From: Crocinitomicaceae bacterium
GTDB lineage: Bacteria > Bacteroidota > Bacteroidia > Flavobacteriales_D > Crocinitomicaceae
Direction of reading: 5' to 3'
Length of the DNA stretch: 47,602 nt
Assembly: GCA_030833845.1 (NCBI GenBank)
Contig: JAURGK010000019.1
Location: forward strand, 1-47,602
The position numbers and the translations under genes are program-made. Positions within the stretch are counted from its first letter, which is position 1, and every line of letters starts with the position of its first letter. The notes under the pieces are model-generated. The model saw only the letters and a program-made list of their open reading frames with translations, ran no database searches and was not told the origin of the DNA. This document shows positions 27,001 through 33,888 of the stretch, piece by piece.

Positions 27001-28070
27001 CTAAAGCCGCCAGTCGCTGAAGCACTTCCATTTAAGGTAACGCTGCCTCCGCACGTAGTGAGGTCAGGGCCAGCATCTACCACCGGAAGTGGTGTAACAA
27101 AAACCGTAACTTGGTCTTGACCGCTGCATGTCCCTTGTGTTGCAGTAAGTGTATAGGTTGTTGTGGCAGATGGGGTAGCTGTTGGATTGAGAATATTTGT
27201 TGCGCTTAATGTTGCCGCTGGGCTCCAGACGTATGTGATAGGTGCAGTGCTCGGAGAACCTGTGCACCCAGCAACCGAAACAGTTGTAGATAGGCAAGGC
27301 CCCACTGATCCCGAACTGACAGTTGTTCCATTACATGAAATAGTGTAGTTAGCTGTATTGTCACAAATGATTCCTAAGGTCTCAAGATAAAAACTATAAG
27401 GCCCTGCACCTGGCGAGGCAATGGTGACGGTATTCGTCGACCCCGAAGCATAAGGCCCTCCAGAGCCTATTTGGGTGCCAGCGGCATTAGTTAGCGTCCA
27501 GGAAACCATATCAAGCCAGCTTGGCCCACTAATTGTTACAACTAAGGCACTACCGCTGCCTCCTGAGCCTCCTGAACCAGCTGTAACCGTTCCATTCAAT
27601 GTAGCCGATGAACCAGCACAAATAATTTGGTCTGGGCCTGCATCAACCACCGGATTGCTACAAGGTGGCGTTGGGCAACTCACCGAGTAAGACATGGTTG
27701 CCGAACCAAATAAAGGTTGGCATACAAATTGGGAGAGTTGTACAGAATAACTTCCTGAGGTGGGGCATGTCCAGGTAGCATTGGTTTGCAAACCGCATTG
27801 GTCGTCCCAACCTTGAACAAATGTAATACTAGAATTATAAAGCCTGATGTAGGTATCGGTAGTACTTAAGCCACATGTTGTAAAATTATAAGTGCATCCA
27901 GCTGTTGCCGTAAACGTAAAAACTGGGGCAGTTCCAGCCGGGTAGGTTGCGGTATTTTGAACACTGCTACTTGGTGTAATAGCGGTGGTACTAGTAGCAG
28001 GCGTACAGTATTGTGCGTTTGCAATTGAATACAAACCAATAACAAGCCATAAAATGGCGAGATTCCGCAT
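21033..28070 (-). CDS. Giant T9SS type B cargo protein with 12 tandem repeats
   Basis: The protein has 2345 residues. Order from the N-terminus: a signal peptide (1-19); a ~110-residue domain with GCTYNFTTCG (pre-peptidase-C-like look); two Ig-like units opening VDAGPD, each interrupted by an inserted beta domain (26540-27660); two short Ig-like units; a ~130-residue domain with GQVYEPGLTEAPGQ and YYYSFSYTYNGC (about 25715-26110); 12 tandem ~78-residue repeats (22665-25505), each with one early Cys, a SYSWSNG-type core, SPGTYTVTVT and NGC; more Ig-like units; PKD domains (LWNFGDGG); and a type B sorting domain (YIPNSFTPDGDQ, YNRWGEVVFES, GWDGSFG, YGHVNLIR). It is secreted by T9SS; an adhesive surface fibre is inferred. 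The first gene of a two-gene unit. No exact -7 box was found upstream; TAAATTTA is the nearest. Confidence 0.93.
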   Translation of the reverse strand: MRNLAILWLVIGLYSIANAQYCTPATSTTAITPSSSVQNTATYPAGTAPVFTFTATAGCTYNFTTCGLSTTDTYIRLYNSSITFVQGWDDQCGLQTNATWTCPTSGSYSVQLSQFVCQPLFGSATMSYSVSCPTPPCSNPVVDAGPDQIICAGSSATLNGTVTAGSGGSGGSGSALVVTISGPSWLDMVSWTLTNAAGTQIGSGGPYASGSTNTVTIASPGAGPYSFYLETLGIICDNTANYTISCNGTTVSSGSVGPCLSTTVSVAGCTGSPSTAPITYVWSPAATLSATNILNPTATPSATTTYTLTATQGTCSGQDQVTVFVTPLPVVDAGPDLTTCGGSVTLNGSASATGGFSGPITINVFSGSNLDETSWTLTNSLGAIIGSGGPYATGSNNTITIPAPTSPPYTFSIETQGPSNSNVAAYNVMCGTTSLIGGIQLITGGQTTSMSIAGCAGSVSPVVSWSPSATLSNASILNPVASPSTTTTYTLTATANGCTNQDQMTVNIGSSATLSVNNATICSGQSATLTASSPSAGGVFNWTASGQTGATITVSPTVSTTYDVTYTLNGCTTAPVTANVTVNPAPTVSCTSVDFCPGSTVTLTASGSPSGGTYLWAPGNFTGNSISVSPGATTAYNVQYDIPGCGTADTTIYANLIDIVDWANIQWPGVSTICEGTSLDIYGQVYEPGLTEAPGQAPGISVAFGISTVNTDPATWPASSWNTAIYNNNMAVNPNNDEYQATLSGLSAGTYYYSFSYTYNGCTVYGGYNANGGDFWDGVNFVNGVVTVTPNATPNFAAVNAICQGGTLSQLPSSSLNNISGTWSPALNNQQTTTYTFTPNSGICATTSTLSITVNPVPNSGITNNSNTTELNCNQTSISITATGVGNYSWSNNGNIIGSNAALAITNPGDYQLTVTNSYGCQSSLSIQITQDTITPIISLSASANELNCNISSINLSATGATTYTWSNATGVLGSASVLQVSSPGTYTVTGADPNGCSMSLTQVITQNVQIPSATINNLSGTTVLNCSQTSINLSATGGQSYSWSNGSNVISSSSNLSISSPGTYTLTVTGANGCTNTSTINITQSTVSPVVNTINLSNSNILTCSLTSIDLVASGGGTYAWSNGTTNLGTTSQLTVSAPGTYTVTVTGANGCTTTNSTTITQNITAPTAAITTNPNSTMLSCTNNSLTLLASGGGSYLWVSGTTTIGNTSSISINTAGTYDLTVTAANGCSATQSITITQNTQAPVVSISATANGTIDCNNTSIILTGASSTFSGTATWLNANTVLSTGPISGAGNVSNLTVSSPGIYTLNILESNGCIGTAAYTVLIDTLSPVASITNTSNTTVLNCNQTNIALTAIGASSYVWSNTTGNVGNTASLNVISAGTYTVVATSTNGCSSTQQLTITQDTLSPTATISNSTGATELTCSLTSINLSATGGDTYSWSNGSNIVGNNSSLVVNSPGTYTVTVAANSNGCTQTSSIVITQNIQLPNITITPNPNTTELNCTTTSIDLSANGAVSYSWALGTTNLGSTNSLLVNAPGTYNVSGIGSNGCTASATCTITQNLSPPNVVINNTPNTSELDCNTTTITIQATGGVSYSWSNGSNVIGTNPSTTINSPGIYTVTVTGSNGCVATQSTSITQDISLPTPAITNNSAITELTCVQTSISLSASGGSSYTWANGSAAVGALPSLSVTAPGTYILTATGLNGCTANDTIVITQNVIQPSASISNQTQTNTLDCNTTSISLLASGGLSYYWSNAVGFISSAPNLTVSMPALYQVIVTASNGCTDTTQILIGIQANTNPVFTQIAPVCTGTAFALPTTSNNGVNGSWSPALNFNNTTTYTFTPNTGLCANTASMTVVVNPYPTVSATNDTICDGNTGVIQTQVSLIGGNYLWLSNSSTQASLSISPNTTTSYSVIYNLAGCADTATAQIFVNPVPSIQVQNGTICEGQTGSLSVSANMPNGQFLWSTGSTNDTITLSPLSTISETVTYTLNGCTSSAATATLTVNVVPQLAINNQTICAGDPVTLVANANPSGVFYWGATAIQGLSSNTFSPSQDTTLAVFNVLNGCSSDTLFATVTVTPLPISSFSADALQGCAPFTSTFTADFPSYSSYIWQTSDLQSANGNQSTFDFDNAGNYAVTLSVTENGCSSSTTINNIISVDNYPVAAFEPSAQVFTQPNQTLSFWNNSFGASSYLWNFGDGGSSLEEGPTYTFNVESQGVLVTLIAFSPLGCADSTSFFIEFDPGLVYYIPNSFTPDGDQFNQTFLPIFTTGIDPYNFQLLIYNRWGEVVFESLDPSIGWDGSFGPQGNPCQNGTYTYMITVKLPSIDERRSFYGHVNLIR
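22665..25505 (-). repeat. 12 tandem protein-coding repeats (~78 codons each)
   Basis: I count twelve successive units in the giant cargo protein. Each begins with an N-x-x-N-T-x-L-N-C type step, has a central Y-x-W-S-N motif and a PGTYTVTVT strand, and closes with NGC...ITQ and a short Pro-ended linker. Two Cys per unit (the early LxC and the NGC) could form a disulphide in each domain. Unit 6 is longer by about 10 residues and lacks the usual ITQ end; unit 12 ends IGIQ. DNA identity between units is low enough to suggest old duplication with selection, not recent slippage. Confidence 0.85.
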
Positions 28071-28152
28071 CTTGTGTAGTAGAGTTTAGTTTTAGCAAGC
28101 TAAATTTAGTATAATTAAAACGAAACTACAACTTTGAGGTTGCCTGTGTCAC

Positions 28153-28175
28153 AAAAAAGGCTTCCGAAGAAGCCT
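28153..28175 (-). terminator. Intrinsic terminator after accC
   Basis: Read on the minus strand, AGGCTTC and GAAGCCT form a perfect 7-bp stem around a TTCG tetraloop, followed at once by a run of T. It begins 5 bases after the accC stop, so it ends the DUF177-rpmF-plsX-fabH-accB-accC transcript. The extra-stable UUCG loop makes this one of the strongest terminators in the window. Confidence 0.9.
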
Positions 28176-28179
28176 ATGT

Positions 28180-29514
28180 TTAAAATTCAAATGATTCCAT
28201 GAATTTCGTTGTGAAATTCCCGGAATTGAAATCGGGGTTGTCCATCAGTTTGAGATGAAAAGGAATGGTGGTTTTAACACCTCCAATGACGTATTCATTG
28301 AGTGCACGTTTCATTTTTAAGATGGCTTCTTCTCGGGTTTGGGCCACAACGATTAATTTAGAAATCATGGAGTCATAGTGCGGCGGAATAGAATATCCGG
28401 CATATACATGCGCGTCAATGCGCACCCCATGACCACCAGGGCAATGATAATCAGTGATTTTTCCTGGGCTTGGTCTAAAATCTGCATACGGGTCTTCGGC
28501 ATTGATGCGACATTGCATAGCATGCATCATTGGATAATAGTTCTTGCCAGAAATTTTTTCTCCTGCTGCAATTTTGATTTGCTCTTTGATTAAATCAAAA
28601 TTGATAACCTCTTCAGTAATGGTGTGTTCTACCTGAATTCTGGTATTCATTTCCATGAAGTAGAAGTCACGGTTTTTATCTACAAGAAATTCTACAGTAC
28701 CTACACCCTCGTATTTTACAGCTTTTGCTGCTTTGATAGCCGCTTCCCCCATTTTTTCACGCAATTCGTCGGTCATGAATGGAGAGGGCGTTTCTTCTAC
28801 TAATTTTTGGTGCCTGCGTTGGATAGAGCAATCTCTTTCAGAAAGGTGACATGCATTACCATATTGATCACCGGCAATTTGAATTTCAATATGCCTGGGT
28901 TCTTCGATGAATTTCTCCATATAAATACCATCGTTGCCAAAGGCAGCCCCAGCTTCCTGTCTTGCTGAATCCCAAGCTGCTTCCATTTCTTCTTTGGTCC
29001 AAACAATACGCATTCCTTTGCCTCCACCTCCTGCAGTTGCTTTGAGAATCACAGGATATTTAACAATTTCGGCTGTGGCAAAAGCATCATCCAAATCTTT
29101 TAGCAATCCTTTGGAACCTGGAATACAAGGCACGCCTGCAGCTATCATTGTAGCTTTGGCAGTAGCCTTGTCACCCATCCCTGCGATTTGCTCCGGAAGG
29201 GCGCCAATAAATTTAATACCATGTTCCTGACAAACCTTAGAGAATTTCTCATTTTCAGAGAGAAACCCATAGCCGGGGTGGATGGCATCAGCGTTGGTAA
29301 TTTCTGCAGCCGCAATGATATTTGGAATGCTCAGGTATGATTGTGCACTTACTGGAGGCCCGATACAAACGGCTTCATCGGCAAAGCGAACAGGCAAGCT
29401 ATCCTTATCGGCAGTAGAATACACAGCCACCGTTTTGATACCCATCTCTTTACATGTACGAATGACGCGCAAGGCGATTTCGCCGCGGTTGGCAATTAAT
29501 ATTTTTTTAAACAT
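28180..29514 (-). CDS. accC: Acetyl-CoA carboxylase, biotin carboxylase subunit
   Basis: The protein has 444 residues, against about 449 in E. coli. It uses ATP and bicarbonate to carboxylate the biotin on AccB, the first half of malonyl-CoA formation. It starts with [16 protein letters not shown], the classic opening, so the ATG at 29514 is the start even though the frame runs further up. Visible motifs are the ATP-grasp glycine loop [31 protein letters not shown] with the catalytic Glu/Arg/metal residues, and [10 protein letters not shown] 10-base gap follows accB. Confidence 0.96.
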   Translation of the reverse strand: MFKKILIANRGEIALRVIRTCKEMGIKTVAVYSTADKDSLPVRFADEAVCIGPPVSAQSYLSIPNIIAAAEITNADAIHPGYGFLSENEKFSKVCQEHGIKFIGALPEQIAGMGDKATAKATMIAAGVPCIPGSKGLLKDLDDAFATAEIVKYPVILKATAGGGGKGMRIVWTKEEMEAAWDSARQEAGAAFGNDGIYMEKFIEEPRHIEIQIAGDQYGNACHLSERDCSIQRRHQKLVEETPSPFMTDELREKMGEAAIKAAKAVKYEGVGTVEFLVDKNRDFYFMEMNTRIQVEHTITEEVINFDLIKEQIKIAAGEKISGKNYYPMMHAMQCRINAEDPYADFRPSPGKITDYHCPGGHGVRIDAHVYAGYSIPPHYDSMISKLIVVAQTREEAILKMKRALNEYVIGGVKTTIPFHLKLMDNPDFNSGNFTTKFMESFEF

Positions 29515-29524
29515 GGCTGGATTT

Positions 29525-29995
29525 TTATGCGGGATCAACCAAGAATAATGGTTGGTCGTAATCAACAGGGCTGGCGTTATCTACCAATACCTTTACAATT
29601 TTACCAGAGACTTCTGCTTCAATTTCATTGAAGGTTTTCATGGCTTCAATGATACAAACTTTGTCTCCTGTGTTGATAGTATCTCCAACATTCACAAATG
29701 GATCTTTGTCAGGACCAGGTGTACGATAGAAAGTACCAATCATTGGTGATTTAACCGTGATGTATTTGCTATCATCCGAAGGAGCAACTGCCTCTGGAGC
29801 TGCACTAGCCGCAACTGCTGGTGCTGGTGTTGCCACAGGAGCAGGAGCTGCCACCACGGGTGCAGCTTGAACCATAATTGGTTCGGCTTGGCTACCCTTG
29901 ATTGAAATGCGAAAACCTTCTCTTTCAATCTCTACTTTACCAAGTCCAGACTTGGATACCAATTTGATGAGGTCTTTGATTTCTTCTAAATTCAT
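29525..29995 (-). CDS. accB: Biotin carboxyl carrier protein of acetyl-CoA carboxylase
   Basis: The protein has 156 residues. The N-terminal helix ([13 protein letters not shown]) is the part that contacts biotin carboxylase. An Ala/Pro/Val-rich flexible linker spans about residues 43-73, then the biotinyl domain. The biotin-accepting lysine is Lys120 in [11 protein letters not shown]; the family usually has EAMKM, so the residue after the lysine (Thr) is a small departure. It carries carboxybiotin from AccC to the carboxyltransferase (AccA/AccD), which is not in this window. It lies between fabH (28-base gap) and accC. Confidence 0.96.
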   Translation of the reverse strand: MNLEEIKDLIKLVSKSGLGKVEIEREGFRISIKGSQAEPIMVQAAPVVAAPAPVATPAPAVAASAAPEAVAPSDDSKYITVKSPMIGTFYRTPGPDKDPFVNVGDTINTGDKVCIIEAMKTFNEIEAEVSGKIVKVLVDNASPVDYDQPLFLVDPA

Positions 29996-30023
29996 TTTAT
30001 GATTTTTTTCAAATTTAACTTAA

Positions 30024-31013
30024 TTATGAATTGTATGCCCATTTGAGGTAAATAGCACCCCAAGTAAAGCCACCTCCAAAAGCGGATAATATAATTACAT
30101 CCCCTTTTTTGAGTTGACTTTCATAATCCCACAAGCACAGTGGAAGTGTCCCTGCAGTGGTATTGCCATAGCGCTGAATGTTGATCATGACTTTTTCTTT
30201 GGTCAGGCCCATTCTATTTGCGGTTGCATCAATAATGCGCAGATTGGCTTGGTGTGGCACCAACCAACTTACATCTTCCGAAGAAAGGTTGTTACGTTCC
30301 ATGATTTCAGCAGAAACATCCGCCATATTGGTCACAGCAAATTTAAAAACCGCTTGCCCTTCTTGTTTTACATAATGCATGCGGTTTTCAACGGTCTCAA
30401 TAGATGCCGGCATATACGAACCACCTGCAGGTTGTTGTAAAAACTGTCTGCCAGCACCATCGCTACGTAAAATAAAATCTAGCACACCGTTGCCTTCCTC
30501 ATTGGGCTCAAGCAATACTGCACCCGCGCCATCGCCAAAAATAACACATGTAGTTCTGTCTTGGTAATCAATGATAGACGACATCTTATCAACGCCAATC
30601 ACAATTACTTTTTTATGTTTGCCCGACTCAATAAATTGTGCTCCTGTAGATAAAGCATAAAGAAAACCAGAACAGGCAGCATTGACATCGTAGCTCCAGG
30701 CATTTTTCATGCCTACTTTATCACAAACAATATTGGCGGTGCTCGGAAAAGGGTGATCAGGGGTTACGGTTCCCACAATAACCAGATCAATTTCCATCGG
30801 ATCAATACCTTTTTTATCTAAAAGTTTTTGTACGGCAGCTGCAGCCATATCTGAACTCGCTCCGTCTTTCATGATGCGCCTTTCCTTGATTCCTGTCCGA
30901 GAGGTGATCCACTCATCAGAGGTATCTACCAACTTGGCTAAGTCGTCGTTTGAAAGAATGTGTTCCGGTACATAGCCCTGAACTGCGGTAATTGCAGCGG
31001 TAATTTGACCCAT
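30024..31013 (-). CDS. fabH: 3-oxoacyl-ACP synthase III
   Basis: The protein has 329 residues, normal for KAS III. It condenses an acyl-CoA primer with malonyl-ACP to begin fatty-acid synthesis. The catalytic triad is visible: Cys114 (VNAACSGFLYAL), His254 (VPHQANLRI) and Asn284 (YGNTTAGTLPL). The primer specificity (acetyl or branched) cannot be read from this. The ATG lies one base after the plsX stop, so the two are tightly coupled. Confidence 0.96.
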   Translation of the reverse strand: MGQITAAITAVQGYVPEHILSNDDLAKLVDTSDEWITSRTGIKERRIMKDGASSDMAAAAVQKLLDKKGIDPMEIDLVIVGTVTPDHPFPSTANIVCDKVGMKNAWSYDVNAACSGFLYALSTGAQFIESGKHKKVIVIGVDKMSSIIDYQDRTTCVIFGDGAGAVLLEPNEEGNGVLDFILRSDGAGRQFLQQPAGGSYMPASIETVENRMHYVKQEGQAVFKFAVTNMADVSAEIMERNNLSSEDVSWLVPHQANLRIIDATANRMGLTKEKVMINIQRYGNTTAGTLPLCLWDYESQLKKGDVIILSAFGGGFTWGAIYLKWAYNS

Positions 31014-31014
31014 A

Positions 31015-31953
31015 TTAATTGAATACTTTGTTAATTTTATCGATAAGTTGCGTTTTTACAACGTCTGAGGCGTGTATGAGCATGTTTTTAACAGCAACGT
31101 CGTTTGAAATACCGTGGCCAATAATGGCATTGCCTCGCACACCCAATACCGGTGTACCGCCGTAATTTTCATAATTGAATCGATCAAAGTAAGGATCTTG
31201 AATTCCTCGTTTTTTCATCAATGTAAAAATACCTTCCGCTTCTTTGAGAACAATATTGCCAGTAAAGCCGTCACAAACAATTACATCTGCCACGCCGGTA
31301 AATAAATCACGACCTTCCACATTGCCAATAAAATTAACTTCGTCAGTCTCTGAAAGCAATTTATAAGTGGCAATGGCAAGTAAATTTCCTTTTGAATCTT
31401 CCTCTCCGATATTTAACAAGGCCACTTTCGGATTTTCAATACCCAAAACACTATTGGCGTATATCGAACCCAAGATTGCGAATTGGTAAAGAACATCTGC
31501 TTTGCAATCTGCATTGGAACCAACATCGAGCAAGACGGTCTTTCCATCATTGATTGTTGGAAGGGTGGATGTAATGCATGGTCGAATAACGCCAGGGATG
31601 GTGTGCAGCTTAAACATAGAACCCACAAGCATGGCACCAGTGTTGCCATTGCTAGCAAATACATCTATCAAGCCTTTAGACAACATATCAAAGCCAATAG
31701 AAATTGAACTGTTTGGCTTTTTGGGTAAGGCTCTTGTGGGGTGATCATTGTAGGAAATTACTTCGGGGGCATGAATGATTTCAAAAAGAGCTGCACTTTT
31801 ATTTCTACTAGCTAGTTCTTTTTGAATGATAAGCTCATCACCAAACAACACAATAGTCACATCATTACCCAATTCTTCCTTGGCTAATAATGCACCATCG
31901 ATTGTCGCTTGTGGAGCGAAATCGCCGCCCGAAACATCAAGTCCAATCTTCAT
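31015..31953 (-). CDS. plsX: Phosphate acyltransferase PlsX
   Basis: The protein has 312 residues. It makes acyl-phosphate from acyl-ACP, which the glycerol-3-phosphate acyltransferase PlsY uses to start phospholipid synthesis. The opening LDVSGGDFAPQATIDG corresponds to the family's DxMGGDxxP motif, with Val-Ser in place of the usual Ala-Met. Other blocks are DVGSNADCKADVLYQFA and VALLNIGEEDSKGN. Its position between rpmF and fabH is the widespread bacterial arrangement that links lipid and ribosomal protein genes. Confidence 0.95.
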   Translation of the reverse strand: MKIGLDVSGGDFAPQATIDGALLAKEELGNDVTIVLFGDELIIQKELASRNKSAALFEIIHAPEVISYNDHPTRALPKKPNSSISIGFDMLSKGLIDVFASNGNTGAMLVGSMFKLHTIPGVIRPCITSTLPTINDGKTVLLDVGSNADCKADVLYQFAILGSIYANSVLGIENPKVALLNIGEEDSKGNLLAIATYKLLSETDEVNFIGNVEGRDLFTGVADVIVCDGFTGNIVLKEAEGIFTLMKKRGIQDPYFDRFNYENYGGTPVLGVRGNAIIGHGISNDVAVKNMLIHASDVVKTQLIDKINKVFN

Positions 31954-31969
31954 TGGAGAAGATAAGGGC

Positions 31970-32176
31970 TTACTGAACCTCCTCTACGGAGTCAACGATG
32001 GTTTCAGCTACTACTTTACCTTTATAGTAAAGCTTGCCCTCATGCCAATGTGCGTGGTGGAATAAATGAGGCTGACCAGTTGTTGGACAAGTAGCTACGT
32101 TATTTGCTGTCGCTTTTTTGTGCGTTCTACGTTTGTCACGACGTGTTGTCGATATTCTTCGTTTAGGATGCGCCAT
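31970..32176 (-). CDS. rpmF: Large-subunit ribosomal protein bL32
   Basis: The protein has 68 residues. The start [20 protein letters not shown] is the typical bL32 N-terminus, followed by [15 protein letters not shown] and KGKVV. Only one Cys is present, so this is the zinc-free form, not the four-Cys zinc form. The C-terminus has an acidic tail. It sits 21 bases after DUF177 and 16 bases before plsX. Confidence 0.96.
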   Translation of the reverse strand: MAHPKRRISTTRRDKRRTHKKATANNVATCPTTGQPHLFHHAHWHEGKLYYKGKVVAETIVDSVEEVQ

Positions 32177-32197
32177 TTTGTATTAATTTATATCAAT

Positions 32198-32710
32198 TTA
32201 ATTTAAATTCTTTAATGCAGACCACCTTGGGTCAATATCGTTTTTATCGGGTTCTGAACTTGGAGCTGGCTGTTGATATTTAGCTAACAGGGCTACCATT
32301 TCTTCATTACATTCATTCTCGTCATGAATCAGTTTGGAGGGCATCGACAAACTGATGAGCTCGTATAACGGCTGAGTAATGTCAATTTGATAGCTATCTG
32401 GACTAATTACTATCAAATTTTCATCTTCTGAATCCTCCTCACCAAAGGTATAGTAGATGGTGAATTCGCCGTCAATTTCTTGACTAAGTGATTCAGTACA
32501 ACGATCACAGTTGGTGAAAATAAAACCAACAATACCTAAATTGGCAATGAGCATGGTTTCTTTCTTTTCGAGCTCAAGATAGGCAGTCAAACGGCCATTC
32601 TCAATGAGTGAATAAGGCAATGAATCAAAGAACGATTTGTCAATGTCGAATTCAAATTCATGAAGCCCGAGCTTTAATCCTACAAAGGGTATGGCGAAAG
32701 GACTTTTCAT
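32198..32710 (-). CDS. DUF177 (YceD-like) protein
   Basis: The protein has 170 residues and belongs to the YceD/DUF177 family almost always found upstream of rpmF. Family members have been linked to 23S rRNA metabolism; how this one acts is not shown by its sequence. Visible features are a paired CDRC in FTNCDRCTESLSQEI, then an acidic stretch (GEEDSEDEN) and a conserved PLYELISLSMPSKLIHDENEC block with a further Cys. The C-terminus ends in DIDPRWSALKNL, the family signature (DPRwaaL). It is the first gene of the fatty-acid and ribosomal-protein run, with its own -7 box. Confidence 0.9.
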   Translation of the reverse strand: MKSPFAIPFVGLKLGLHEFEFDIDKSFFDSLPYSLIENGRLTAYLELEKKETMLIANLGIVGFIFTNCDRCTESLSQEIDGEFTIYYTFGEEDSEDENLIVISPDSYQIDITQPLYELISLSMPSKLIHDENECNEEMVALLAKYQQPAPSSEPDKNDIDPRWSALKNLN

Positions 32711-32741
32711 AATGAATGTTTCACTGACGAAAACGAAAGGG

Positions 32742-32749
32742 CAAAATTA
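32742..32749 (-). promoter_or_regulatory. -7 box, DUF177-rpmF-plsX-fabH-accBC unit
   Basis: The minus strand reads TAATTTTG (exact TAnnTTTG), 31 bases before the DUF177 ATG, in the 77-base gap after pdxA. It would drive the whole unit down to the terminator at 28153-28175. Confidence 0.5.
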
Positions 32750-32787
32750 ACTAATTTATTTGGATTAATAAAATCAGTTTTTAGTGT

Positions 32788-33888
32788 TTAGTCCTTTTTG
32801 TTTTTGTCCTCCTTTGAGATTGCCAAAGGGTTGGTATTAAATTCCTTGTAAGTCTTTCTATTTCGATATACATCGATGGCCAAAAATATCGCACTGCGCA
32901 GACTTTGCTCGTCGGCAATAAGTTTGCCTGCGATGTCAAAGGCCGTTCCGTGATCAGGGCTAGTGCGCACTATTGGCAAACCAGCGGTGTAGTTCACGCC
33001 ATCATTAAAACACAGGGCTTTAAATGCCGCCAAGCCTTGATCGTGATACATGGCTAAAACTCCATCGAATTGCTGTCTTTGCGTAGACCCAAAAAAGCCG
33101 TCCGCCGGATATGGCCCGAAAGCCAAAATTCCTTCTTGCTTTGCTTGATTGATTGCAGGCAAAATGATTTGTTGCTCTTCTTCTCCAATTTTGCCATTTT
33201 CACCGGCATGTGGATTGAGGCCAAAAACTGCAATTCTAGGCCTAACAATACCAAAATCTTTCCGAAGGCTTTGGTCGAAAGCTGTTATTTTGGAAATGAT
33301 GGCGTCTTTTAACAATTTTTGAGAGACCTCTTTAATTGGAATGTGGGTAGTGACTAATGCCACCCTCAATGTCCCCGAGACCAATACCATTAGAGCATCA
33401 TCAGCGCCCGACATCTCGGCAAGGTATTCGGTGTGGCCTGGAAAGTTGAAACCAGCCTTTGCAACATTTTCTTTGGAAAATGGTGCGGTCACCAAAACAT
33501 CTATTTTACCTTCTGCTAAGTCTTTTGTGGCTTGTTCGAGTGAGAGCAATGCATATTTTCCACCAATTTCATTTGATACTCCTGGCTCTATTGCCAACTC
33601 TTCTTGCCATACATTTACAACGTTCACTTTTTTATTATGAATATCGACAGCAGAATTACAAGTGAAGTAATTGAAATCTTGAAGATTTAGTAGTTTTTTA
33701 TAATGGTTGATAATTTTATTTGAACCGTATACAATGGGTAAAAAATCAGCTAATATGCGATTGTCGCGGAGCGCTTTTACGATAATTTCCGGGCCAATAC
33801 CATTGAGGTCACCTAAAGTGATTCCAACCCTTATGAGGGGTTTAGTGGTTTGTTCTTTCACTTGTTTTTCTTTGTGTTCTTTTTGCAT
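32788..33888 (-). CDS. pdxA: 4-hydroxythreonine-4-phosphate dehydrogenase
   Basis: The protein has 366 residues. It acts in the DXP-dependent pyridoxal-5'-phosphate pathway, oxidising 4-phosphohydroxy-L-threonine with NAD. Visible motifs are VGITLGDLNGIGPEI, FPGHTEYLAEM with a metal-binding His, GLNPHAGENGKIGEEE, and YHDQGLAAFKAL. About 17 extra N-terminal residues rich in Lys/Glu/Gln precede the usual opening, and a C-terminal Lys/Asp tail is also longer than usual. The ATG overlaps the pepA stop by one base (TGATG), so the two are translationally coupled. Confidence 0.94.
   Translation of the reverse strand: MQKEHKEKQVKEQTTKPLIRVGITLGDLNGIGPEIIVKALRDNRILADFLPIVYGSNKIINHYKKLLNLQDFNYFTCNSAVDIHNKKVNVVNVWQEELAIEPGVSNEIGGKYALLSLEQATKDLAEGKIDVLVTAPFSKENVAKAGFNFPGHTEYLAEMSGADDALMVLVSGTLRVALVTTHIPIKEVSQKLLKDAIISKITAFDQSLRKDFGIVRPRIAVFGLNPHAGENGKIGEEEQQIILPAINQAKQEGILAFGPYPADGFFGSTQRQQFDGVLAMYHDQGLAAFKALCFNDGVNYTAGLPIVRTSPDHGTAFDIAGKLIADEQSLRSAIFLAIDVYRNRKTYKEFNTNPLAISKEDKNKKD

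Noticed and set aside
29514..29565. Extended accC start
   Set aside because: It overlaps the end of accB; the conserved [12 protein letters not shown] start is at 29514.
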